This document shows, piece after piece, positions 57,673 to 64,000 of a stretch of 64,000 bases of DNA. The DNA lies in NCBI GenBank assembly GCA_944383695.1, contig CALWQP010000005.1:1-64000 (forward strand), read 5' to 3'. Positions within the stretch are counted from its first letter, which is position 1; each line of letters starts with the position of its first letter. Made by a program: the position numbers and the translations under genes. The notes below the pieces were generated by a model. That model ran no database searches. It was not told the origin of the DNA and was given only the letters and a program-made list of their open reading frames with translations. The stretch comes from an uncultured Mediterraneibacter sp. Lineage in GTDB: Bacteria; Bacillota; Clostridia; Lachnospirales; Lachnospiraceae.

Positions 57673-58862
57673 TGCAAGTGAGAAAAATTGCGGGGTCTGT
57701 AAGACCTCGCCCATCTAAAGAAAATGTAAAATATTATGATCTGATACTGGAATTAGGACGTGATCCGCTGACGGGAGAACGGAAAAGGGTGAGGTTTAAG
57801 TCGAACAGCGATTCCAGAGAAGAAGCAGAGAATATGCTCATTTTGAAGAAAGCGGAATATTTGTCCGGTGAAATGCTCATGCCAGATGAGAGAACTGTTT
57901 CAGAGTTTATGGATGAATACTTGATAGACTACGTGGCAGTACAGAGCAGTCCGGCTACTTTTCGCGACTATAAAACGAATATAGACAGATACATTAAGCC
58001 TATGTTTGGAAAAGTTAAGCTGCAGGAGTTGAAACAAGCAAGAATACAGCAGGTGTATAATCAGTGGCGCATTAAATCTAATGCTAGCGACAAACCTTTA
58101 AAAGCGGAATCAATCCGACATATTAATCGAATATTGAAAGCAGCGCTTAATAAGGCGTGCGAATTGGGATATATCAAATATAATCCCACCAAAAACGTGA
58201 AGATAGGAAAAGATTTGGTAACAAAGCACGTGGATGTATACACTACAGAAGAAATCAAATTGTTAAAGAAAACGGTAAAAGGAACGGATATGGAACTTCC
58301 AGTTGCGCTCTTGTTTGATTGTGTCATGAGGAGAGGAGAACTTCTGGGATTGTGTTTTGATGATGTAGATTTTGAGAAGCGGACGGTTACTATTCAACAC
58401 TCATGGGTGGAGTCAGAGGATAGTAAGAAGCCAGTGCTAAAAGATTGTAAGACGGATGGGTCTTACCGTAAAATGGTAGTCAGCGAGGAAACTATGAAGC
58501 TGTTAAAGCGTCAGCAGTTGTTGTGTAAACAGATTTGTCTAAGAGAGGGGAAGCGATTTACAGGAAAACAACGCGTAGTGTGTAAGCAGAATGGTGATCC
58601 ATTTCTTCCTAAAAGTTTTACGGCAAAGTGGATTGATACATTAAAGAAATACGGTCTTAGGCATATAAAACTGCATGGGACACGGCATAGTGCAATCTCG
58701 TGGCTGTTGTCACAGGGAATTCCGTTACATATCGTGCAAGCTAGAGCGGGCCATCAGGATCCAAAGATTACGCTGTCTGTGTATAGTCATGTAGCAAAAG
58801 AGGATGAAGGAGTGGTAGCTGACCTGTTGGATGCAAAGCTGTTTTGTGCAGTCAATGAGTAG
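57672..58862 (+). CDS. Tyrosine integrase (Tn916-like)
   Basis: 396 residues. An N-terminal arm-binding domain (about 1-65), SAM-like core-binding domain (about 75-170), and a catalytic domain with Arg in CVMRRGELLGLCFDD, the box LHGTRHSAISWL, RAGHQDPKITLSVYSHV with the Tyr nucleophile. It points toward attR 440 bases away. It is unrelated in subfamily to the inovirus integrase but uses the same tRNA site. Confidence 0.92.
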   Translation: MQVRKIAGSVRPRPSKENVKYYDLILELGRDPLTGERKRVRFKSNSDSREEAENMLILKKAEYLSGEMLMPDERTVSEFMDEYLIDYVAVQSSPATFRDYKTNIDRYIKPMFGKVKLQELKQARIQQVYNQWRIKSNASDKPLKAESIRHINRILKAALNKACELGYIKYNPTKNVKIGKDLVTKHVDVYTTEEIKLLKKTVKGTDMELPVALLFDCVMRRGELLGLCFDDVDFEKRTVTIQHSWVESEDSKKPVLKDCKTDGSYRKMVVSEETMKLLKRQQLLCKQICLREGKRFTGKQRVVCKQNGDPFLPKSFTAKWIDTLKKYGLRHIKLHGTRHSAISWLLSQGIPLHIVQARAGHQDPKITLSVYSHVAKEDEGVVADLLDAKLFCAVNE

Positions 58863-59016
58863 GACAGAATTCTTTGGCGCGGAATACGCAAGCCGAAACA
58901 GAGTGAAAGCGTAAAGAACGGGCGAAAAACAGTAGGTGTACAAGCTCCTGTTACCCTAATTACTATACTGGGTTAGAATATTTTGGGAATCTCAGCTTTG
59001 CGTAGCGCAGACGGAG

Positions 59017-59118
59017 AAACCCGAAAACCCGATTTCCCGCCGCAAAAAGTGAAGTGAACGGAAAAGACTTTCTGGATTTTCCGAACTTCACTGGCGGGAA
59101 AACGGGATTTCGTGGTTT
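59017..59118. repeat. Long imperfect inverted repeat near attR
   Basis: AAACCCGAAAACCCGATTTC through GTGAAGTGAACGGAAAA pairs with the complement of TTTTCCGAACTTCACTGGCG through ATTTCGTGGTTT, two arms of about 45 bases with small bulges. It lies between the integrase and attR (gap 58863-59301). Could end the integrase transcript or form part of the excision-site arm structure. Confidence 0.7.
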
Positions 59119-59301
59119 GGAAGTGTGCGAGCAAGCAAAGCTTGCGAGAGAATGAAGCTTGTTTGAGGCAGGAAAAAGTTGTTGGAAATGGCTGGTCGCG
59201 AAATTCGTCGCGGGATTTTGAAGGAAAAATTGCTTGAAAAATGCAAATGTCTAGGGGGAACCTATACTAAAAAATTGTCGCAGAAATTACTCCGTGATTG
59301 T

Positions 59302-59343
59302 CTCTTAATCAGGGTGTCCAGGGTTCGAACCCCTGATCGCGCA
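59302..59343 (+). repeat. attR core of the second island
   Basis: 42 bases identical to the tRNA-Lys 3' end. The sequence after it is the original chromosomal flank of the tRNA gene. Confidence 0.9.
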
Positions 59344-59349
59344 CTTGGA

Positions 59350-59397
59350 AATCGCTGTTTTTGCGGACAAGAAGCCGCGGGGATGGCGGTTTTTTTC
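59350..59397 (+). terminator. Original chromosomal tRNA-Lys terminator
   Basis: AATCGCTGTTTTTGCGG pairs with CCGCGGGGATGGCGGTT with many G-U pairs, followed by TTTTTTC. Almost the same as the copy at 49697. Confidence 0.72.
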
Positions 59398-59416
59398 GTG
59401 CAGCAATGAGCAGCGC

Positions 59417-59482
59417 GGAAAATGAGAAGAAAGCCCCCAGGGAAGTGCTTGCATTTCCCTGGGGGCTTTCTTCTCATTTTCC
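59417..59482. terminator. Perfect 28-bp inverted repeat
   Basis: Arms 59417-59444 and 59455-59482 are exact inverse complements around a 10-base loop, with a CCCCCAGGG core and TTTCTTCTCATTTTCC at the end. It may serve as a strong terminator for the convergent dehydrogenase gene and block read-through from the island. The length and perfection are unusual for a terminator. Confidence 0.6.
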
Positions 59483-59545
59483 ATGTGGCGAATGCCACGA
59501 CCGAGGTGGAGCGTTAGCGGAATCGAGGTGCGCTGCCCATTGCGC

Positions 59546-60484
59546 CTATTCTACACCCATAAAGTCTTTTATCTGTCCTGCGATGATCTTCATCAGTCTC
59601 TGTCTCGCTTCCACAGCAGCCCACGCGATATGCGGGGTGATGAACAGTCTCTCCTTATCTCTGACGTTTAAAAACGGGCTGTCTTTTGCCATGGGTTCCA
59701 CAGACAGCACATCCAGACCGGCCGCCCTGATCTCGCCTGAGTTCAGGGCATCGGCAAGGTCAGCCTCATTTATGATAGGACCTCTCCCGGCATTCAGCAG
59801 GATGGCGTCGGATTTCATCTTACGGAATGCGTCTGCATTCATCAGACCTTCTGTGTATTCGTTCAGCGGAGCGTGGATGGACAAAATATCAGATTTCGCC
59901 AGCAGGGTATCGAAATCTACCTGATGATATCCGTCCTGCGCAGGCGCTCCGGATGCGGAATAATAAATAACTCTTGCTCCGAACATTCCTGCAATGTCAG
60001 CTACCCTGCGGCCGATGGCGCCAAGACCGAGGATTCCCCAGGTCATGCCGTTCATTTCCCGGAAAGTGCGGGCAAAATGAGTAAAGATGCGGTCGTTTAT
60101 GTAACCGCCGGTTTTCACATAATCATCGTAATAGCGCAGATTTTCCAAAAGGTAAAACAGCATTGCGAATGTGTGTTGTGCCACGGATTCTGTTGACTAT
60201 CCTGCTACATTGCGCCACGCGATCCCCCGCTCTGCAAGATAATCTTTGTCGAGATTGTTCGTTCCTGTGGCCGCCACGCAGACAAGTTTCAGTTTCTCTG
60301 CGGTTGAGATGGTCTGTTCATTGATGAGGACTTTGTTCACTACCAGTACGTCTGCATCTGTCACGCGGTTCGGTGCTTCTGCAGAAGAGGTGAAGGGATA
60401 TTTTACGACCTCCCCTATCTTCTCGAATTGCGCGTAATCAATGTCATCGCCAAGAGTGCTGGCGTCTAAAAATATGATCTTCAT
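59546..60484 (-). pseudogene. D-2-hydroxyacid dehydrogenase with in-frame TAG
   Basis: The two minus-strand parts (60484-60197 and 60196-59546) are in one frame and together give the usual 312 residues. The first part ends GIAWRNVAG then TAG then STESVAQHTFAMLFYLLENL. Relatives carry Tyr at this place (NVAGYSTESVAQ). The NAD fold (GILGLGAIGRRVADIAGMFG) and catalytic Arg, Glu and His positions (LNAGRGPIINEADL, ITPHIAW) are intact. A single nonsense change is the likely cause; the enzyme was probably a glycerate- or lactate-type dehydrogenase. AAGGAGG precedes the start. Confidence 0.85.
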
Positions 60485-60625
60485 AGAATTATGAACCTCC
60501 TTGTTAAATCTGTTGTTTAGTATAACATATTTCTCACTGCCATATTGTTTTTAATTATAGCCATGTGCACTGATACGAATGATCAGTGCCAATGTAAAGA
60601 AACTGTGAAAATTGTCTGACCTTAC

Positions 60626-60655
60626 TTGCCATGTGTAAAGGGATTACGGTATATT
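60626..60655 (+). promoter_or_regulatory. Promoter of the zinc-ribbon/kinase pair
   Basis: TTGCCA (60626-60631) and TATATT (60650-60655) with an 18-base spacer, 34 bases before the start codon. Confidence 0.55.
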
Positions 60656-60689
60656 GAGTACAACTATCAGACAGCAGGAGGAATAAGTT

Positions 60690-61091
60690 ATGAGTGGCTT
60701 TTTTTCACATTCCAGCAGCAGGAGAAGATACCCTGATCCTAATATGAGAGGAGCACACTACAAAAAGAGAGGGTTGTTCGGAATGTTCTCCGGATTGGGA
60801 AGCGGATTCAGTTCCCGCAGTTCCCGGGGATACTATGGGCAGGGTTATCCGAACCAGGGCTATCCAAACCAAGGATATCCAAATCCAGGGGCATTCCAAC
60901 CGACGGCTCCTTCAGCCGGAGGGGAGGCGGTATGCCCGAAGTGCGGTACCTCTGTGCCGGCAGGATCTAAGTTCTGGCTGTCCTGCGGCGAGAAAATGGA
61001 GTCCAATGCAGTATTCTGCCAAAACTGCGGAAGACCCCTCCCGGCGGGAGCGAAGTTCTGTTCTGAGTGCGGAACACCGGTCCAGAGATGA
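60690..61091 (+). CDS. Double zinc-ribbon protein with YPNQG repeats
   Basis: 133 residues. A basic Ser/Arg/Gly N-terminus, three GYPNQ/P repeats (about 52-67), then two C-terminal zinc ribbons. The second is complete (FCQNCGRPLP...FCSECGTPV). The first is CPKCGTSVPAG...FWLSCGEKM, where a Trp stands in the place of the third Cys, so this ribbon has only three ligands. AGGAGGAA precedes the ATG. Its stop overlaps the start of the protein kinase gene, so the ribbon protein is probably the kinase's partner. Confidence 0.78.
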   Translation: MSGFFSHSSSRRRYPDPNMRGAHYKKRGLFGMFSGLGSGFSSRSSRGYYGQGYPNQGYPNQGYPNPGAFQPTAPSAGGEAVCPKCGTSVPAGSKFWLSCGEKMESNAVFCQNCGRPLPAGAKFCSECGTPVQR

Positions 61092-61840
61092 TGTGCCGGA
61101 AGCGGATAAGAAAAATCGCAGAATACACCGTGGCGGCCCGCATAGGCAGAGGACGCTACGGTGTCTGTTTTCTTGCCCATGATCTCCGGGGAAGAAAAGT
61201 CGTCCTGAAACGGTTTCGCCGCCGTATGTGGAGGAAAAACAGGGCGAATAACCATCACGAGGCGGTTGTCCTGTCAGGTCTCTGCCATCCGGGAGTGCCT
61301 GAGCTGCTCGGTGTAGTGAATGAGCACCGGGGATATTATTTTGTACTGGAATATATGGAAGGAAAAACGCTGGAAGACTGGCTGTTTGATAAGAAAAAGA
61401 TTTTTTCGGCAGATGAGATATACCGGATCGGGACACAGCTCTATGATATACTGGAATACCTGCACAGCCACAGCGTGGTGCATGGTGATATCAGCATTGC
61501 AAATGTAGTGGATGACGGAGGACAGGTATCCCTGATCGATTTCGGGCTGGCGCGGTATGCGGGGGGCGATCCGGAAGATTTTCGCCTGGATCATGCGAGG
61601 ACGGCCAATGTCCTTATTTATCTCCTGTATTCAGGATATTCGGGGAAAGGCGACCGGCCATGGTATGAGGAGCTGCCCCTTACCGGAGAACAGAGAAAGT
61701 TCCTGCTGGGGTTAATGAAACCGGAGGAGACAGAAGGAGGAGAAAAAGAGGCAGGCCGCGGCACTGCGGATATAAAAAGTGAGTTTCAAAAATATTTTGG
61801 AGATGTGCACAGGGGCATCAGGGGAGAAGGTCAGCCTTGA
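61088..61840 (+). CDS. Ser/Thr protein kinase-like protein
   Basis: 250 residues. Gly loop IGRGRYGVCFLA, Lys41 in VVLKRF, catalytic loop VVHGDISIANVV (His-Gly-Asp in place of His-Arg-Asp), metal site LIDFGLARYAG. The C-lobe is short and lacks a clear APE segment, closer to minimal RIO/Bub1-like bacterial kinases than to PASTA kinases; no membrane or sensor domain is present. Translation is coupled to the zinc-ribbon gene (ATGATG over TGA). Substrates unknown. Confidence 0.78.
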   Translation: MMCRKRIRKIAEYTVAARIGRGRYGVCFLAHDLRGRKVVLKRFRRRMWRKNRANNHHEAVVLSGLCHPGVPELLGVVNEHRGYYFVLEYMEGKTLEDWLFDKKKIFSADEIYRIGTQLYDILEYLHSHSVVHGDISIANVVDDGGQVSLIDFGLARYAGGDPEDFRLDHARTANVLIYLLYSGYSGKGDRPWYEELPLTGEQRKFLLGLMKPEETEGGEKEAGRGTADIKSEFQKYFGDVHRGIRGEGQP

Positions 61841-61902
61841 CTTTTCCGGTGAACACCGTTACAATAAAATTCGTCACAAATTTACAATTTCATAAGATTG
61901 AT

Positions 61903-61988
61903 GACAAGGGGAGCTTGTATGACAGGCTGAGAGGAAGTTAGGAACTTCGACCCACGACCTGATCTGGATAATGCCAGCGGAGGGATGT
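61903..61988 (+). promoter_or_regulatory. TPP riboswitch (THI element)
   Basis: All conserved TPP aptamer segments are present: GACAAGGGGAGCTTG at the 5' side, GGCTGAGAGG, the hairpin AGTTAGGAACTT, CGACCCACGACCTGATCTGG and ATAATGCCAGCGGAGGGA. A downstream hairpin (about 62016-62047) pairs CCCTTTTGTTTTC with the AGGAGGG ribosome site of thiT and ends in six T, so it can act as terminator or ribosome-site mask. High thiamine diphosphate should switch off thiT. Confidence 0.93.
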
Positions 61989-62049
61989 GTTATGAGTGCG
62001 CTTTTTGAGCCCTTTTGTTTTCAATCTGAGAACAGGAGGGTTTTTTAAT

Positions 62050-62718
62050 ATGTCTGGATTTTTTGTCAATGCAGAGGGCGGGCTGACGGCGGCCGGGTAT
62101 GCGCTTACTATTATTGCCGGGATCATGCTGTTCTTGGCGGCAGCTTATTTTGCGGGAAAGCATTCTGCGAAGAAAAGGCTTTCGACAAAGCAGCTTGTAT
62201 TCTGTGCTGTTGCAATGGCTCTGGCATTTATCACGTCTTATATCAAGATCATCGGGGAGATGCCGTGGGGAGGAAGCGTTACCTTGTGCAGTATGCTCTT
62301 TATCGTACTCACGGCAAACTGGTACGGCGTGGGAACCGGGATCTTTGTGGGGCTTGCCTACGGTATCCTTCAGTTTATCCAGGAGCCGTATGTGCTGTCC
62401 TTTTTCCAGGTGTGCTGTGACTACATACTGGCGTTCGCCGCATTGGGCGCTGCCGGATTTTTTGCGAAGAGCAGGCATGGGCTGCTGAAGGGATACATTG
62501 CGGCAGTGCTTGCCAGAGGCGTGTTCCACACACTGGGCGGGTATCTGTACTGGATGGACTACATGCCGGATGCATTCCCGCAGTCTTTGAAGAGCATTTA
62601 TCCCATTGCCTATAATTACAGTTATCTCCTGGCGGAGGCAGTGCTCACGATCATCATTATCTCCATCCCGGCAGTGTCAAAGGGACTGAACAGGGTGAAG
62701 CAGACAGCGATAGAGTAA
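62050..62718 (+). CDS. thiT: ECF thiamine transporter S component
   Basis: 222 residues from the ATG at 62050 (AGGAGG upstream; the longer frame reads through the riboswitch). Six membrane helices with the ThiT signatures AMALAFITSYIKI, EMPWGGSVTLCSML, GIFVGLAYGILQFIQEPY and GYLYWMDYMPDAFPQSL; the conserved Trp/Glu residues bind thiamine. Uses the shared ECF energising module. Controlled by the TPP riboswitch directly upstream. Confidence 0.94.
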   Translation: MSGFFVNAEGGLTAAGYALTIIAGIMLFLAAAYFAGKHSAKKRLSTKQLVFCAVAMALAFITSYIKIIGEMPWGGSVTLCSMLFIVLTANWYGVGTGIFVGLAYGILQFIQEPYVLSFFQVCCDYILAFAALGAAGFFAKSRHGLLKGYIAAVLARGVFHTLGGYLYWMDYMPDAFPQSLKSIYPIAYNYSYLLAEAVLTIIIISIPAVSKGLNRVKQTAIE

Positions 62719-62745
62719 AGATACAAATACATAGAATGTACTGGA

Positions 62746-62790
62746 AAAAAGTAAAGACTTTTTGTTCTGTCAAAAAATCTTTACTTTTTT
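62746..62790. terminator. Terminator after thiT
   Basis: AAAAAGTAAAGA pairs with TCTTTACTTTTTT. Nothing else is seen in the 240-base gap to the next gene. Confidence 0.8.
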
Positions 62791-62957
62791 ACGTTTATTT
62801 GAGGGGGAAATCAGAAGTTTTGTACCGAATACCACCGACAAAACTGTGATTATCATGGATAGATTGTAAATGAGACAAAATGATGGTATACATTTAATAT
62901 GAGTTATATCAAATGAAAGAGTCAACAGAATTCTGTTTATAATTGGAGGATGATATT

Positions 62958-63551
62958 ATGAAAGTTCCAGGCAAAGGAAATAAGAAAAGTAATTTGCTTT
63001 CTGCAGGAAGTATAATCCCTTTAGCGGGAATTCATATTTTTACAGCATTTCTGCTCAATAGCCATTACAAAGACACCGCTCATATATGCGAGGGAAGCGG
63101 AGCGTTTATCCACTTTCATCCTGAAATCAACAGTGCGGGAAGCTTTCTGAACTTGAAGCTTGGAATGGAATATAATGAGCTGCTTTTCATGTTGCTGATC
63201 GTATGCGGATTTCTGGCAGCAGGGATGCTTCTTATATACATAATATTTTTAAATGATTTTTATGGTGCAGGCACGTGGACGCTTATTTCTCCGATCCTCT
63301 TTATGAGTGCCAGTGTGGGGAGACTTGCAGAGCGTCTGATATGGGGGTATACATTTGATTTCATTGCGGTAAAGAACGTGGGAATACTGGATATGTGTGA
63401 TGTGTATCTGCTTGGAGGATGTGCGGTGTTACTTATTACGGCCGCATATTTTCAGAACTGTGAGACTAAGAAAATGCGTGGTCTAGGCAGAGAAGAAAAA
63501 AAGACGTTCAGAAGAGAACTGAATAAACAGTTCTGGAAAAATCTAAGATAA
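62958..63551 (+). CDS. Divergent LspA-like membrane protein
   Basis: 197 residues from the ATG at 62958 behind GGAGG. Four membrane helices. The text SVGRLAERLIWGYTFDFIAV followed by ILDMCDVYLLGG aligns with the signal peptidase II motif GNxIDRxxxGxVVDF and FNxADxxxxxG. The first catalytic Asp (D of IDR) is Glu here, while the second Asp is kept. A 25-residue basic tail is extra. It may be a variant lipoprotein signal peptidase or a pseudoenzyme. A second, canonical lspA would be expected elsewhere in the genome. Confidence 0.6.
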   Translation: MKVPGKGNKKSNLLSAGSIIPLAGIHIFTAFLLNSHYKDTAHICEGSGAFIHFHPEINSAGSFLNLKLGMEYNELLFMLLIVCGFLAAGMLLIYIIFLNDFYGAGTWTLISPILFMSASVGRLAERLIWGYTFDFIAVKNVGILDMCDVYLLGGCAVLLITAAYFQNCETKKMRGLGREEKKTFRRELNKQFWKNLR

Positions 63552-63736
63552 ATTGCTGGTGAACCCTCGAATCTGGCCGCTTTATTTAGCTTGATATGCC
63601 TAGTCTTTATTTTAAAATGATAGTGGACTGATTTTCAGCCGTAAGAAATTTTTAAGATTTACATCGAGGTTTTTTTAACCCGGTGCGTTTATAGTCAGCA
63701 GTGTAAGGATAAGAGAAATTCATGCAGGAGGCGGAT

Positions 63737-64000
63737 ATGGACAGCGGAGTAATAAAAGAAAATGGAGACCAGGCAACGATCCTGGTGGTGGATGATAATA
63801 AGGAGATCGTGTACTCGATCAGTGAGTTGCTGAAATATGAAGGATTTGAGGTGGTGAAGGCATACGATGGGATGCAGGCGCTTGACGCCATGGAGAAATA
63901 TCCTGTGGACCTGATCCTTCTGGATGTGATGATGCCCCGACTCAATGGGCTGTCAGCCCTTATGAAGCTGCGGGAAAAGTCCCGGATACCGGTGATCATC
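63737..64000 (+). CDS. Response regulator, receiver domain (truncated by window end)
   Basis: 88 residues are visible before the window ends. The ATG at 63737 is 5 bases after GGAGG; ATG 63722 is an alternative. The receiver domain shows the acidic pair VVDDNKE, the phosphorylated Asp in LLDVMMPRLNG, and IPVII before the switch Thr/Ser. The output domain lies beyond the window; an OmpR-type winged helix is usual for this layout but unproven. 63552-63736 has no gene. Confidence 0.88.
   Translation, partial: MDSGVIKENGDQATILVVDDNKEIVYSISELLKYEGFEVVKAYDGMQALDAMEKYPVDLILLDVMMPRLNGLSALMKLREKSRIPVII

Larger units (their letters stand above)
49648..59343. mobile_element. DUF927-type integrative island, about 9.65 kb
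   Basis: Bounded by attachment cores at 49648 and 59302. It carries two XRE regulators with palindromic operators, about ten small unknown genes, a DUF1643 gene, a DUF927 replication-type ATPase and a Tn916-like integrase next to attR. There is no relaxase, coupling protein, terminase, capsid or portal gene, so it cannot move alone by any route visible here. It may be a phage satellite, a defective plasmid-like island or mobilised by helpers. Confidence 0.8.

Noticed and set aside
60197..60199. Pyrrolysine or suppressed TAG
   Set aside because: No pyl genes or suppressor tRNA are in the window, and dehydrogenases of this family do not use pyrrolysine; a nonsense change is simpler.

Overview
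The window looks like a chromosome segment of a Gram-positive gut anaerobe, most likely a Lachnospiraceae-type Clostridia. Supporting signs are the strong AGGAGG ribosome sites, a bacterial V-type ATPase operon, the ECF S components ThiT and PanT, an RsgI-type anti-sigma gene and a DUF6145 protein. This assignment comes from gene content only.

Layout. 1-1270 is a graveyard holding IS256-like and IS91-like transposase remnants and an alcohol dehydrogenase with its centre deleted. 1.3-5 kb carries small membrane or amphipathic proteins and a large DUF975/type-IV-like membrane protein. 4.8-11.1 kb is a trehalose locus (TreR, trehalose PTS, phosphotrehalase) with TreR boxes readable in the promoters. 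It is split by a MATE pump behind a probable guanidine-IV-type leader. 11.4-11.7 kb holds a degenerate 53-bp tandem array. 11.8-31.3 kb is housekeeping: phosphodiesterase, NYN-LOTUS protein, methyltransferases, queT with a preQ1-like leader, a DnaQ/PolC-like exonuclease, the CoA block coaBC-panT-coaX, mnmM, LysR, a MarR plus heterodimeric ABC exporter operon, an ECF sigma/anti-sigma pair and birA. 31.3-41.3 kb is a V-ATPase operon on the minus strand (G-like, C, I, K, F, E, A, B, D) with three unrelated genes lying between B and D. trmB and tRNA-Lys(CTT) follow.

The accessory core is 42.4-59.3 kb. Two unrelated elements sit in tandem in the 3' end of tRNA-Lys, bounded by three copies of a 42-43 bp attachment core. 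The first (about 7.2 kb) is a complete inovirus-like (filamentous phage) provirus with integrase, Zot/pI ATPase, pIII-like protein, several tiny coat proteins (two not longer than 54 residues), a pV-like ssDNA-binding protein, an RHH regulator and a Rep_trans-type initiator. It also carries a membrane-anchored DUF2726 cargo gene next to the relic of a second rep gene. The second (about 9.65 kb) is an integrative island with two XRE regulators, many small unknown proteins, a DUF1643 protein, a DUF927 replication-type ATPase and a Tn916-like integrase. It has no recognised capsid, relaxase or conjugation gene. Each attachment core is followed by a structurally equivalent GU-rich terminator, so the tRNA keeps a terminator whichever element is present.

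Right of the islands are a D-2-hydroxyacid dehydrogenase interrupted by an in-frame TAG, a zinc-ribbon/protein-kinase pair, a TPP riboswitch with thiT, a divergent LspA-like membrane protein and the start of a response regulator cut by the window end. All family names were assigned by eye from motifs; no database search was run.
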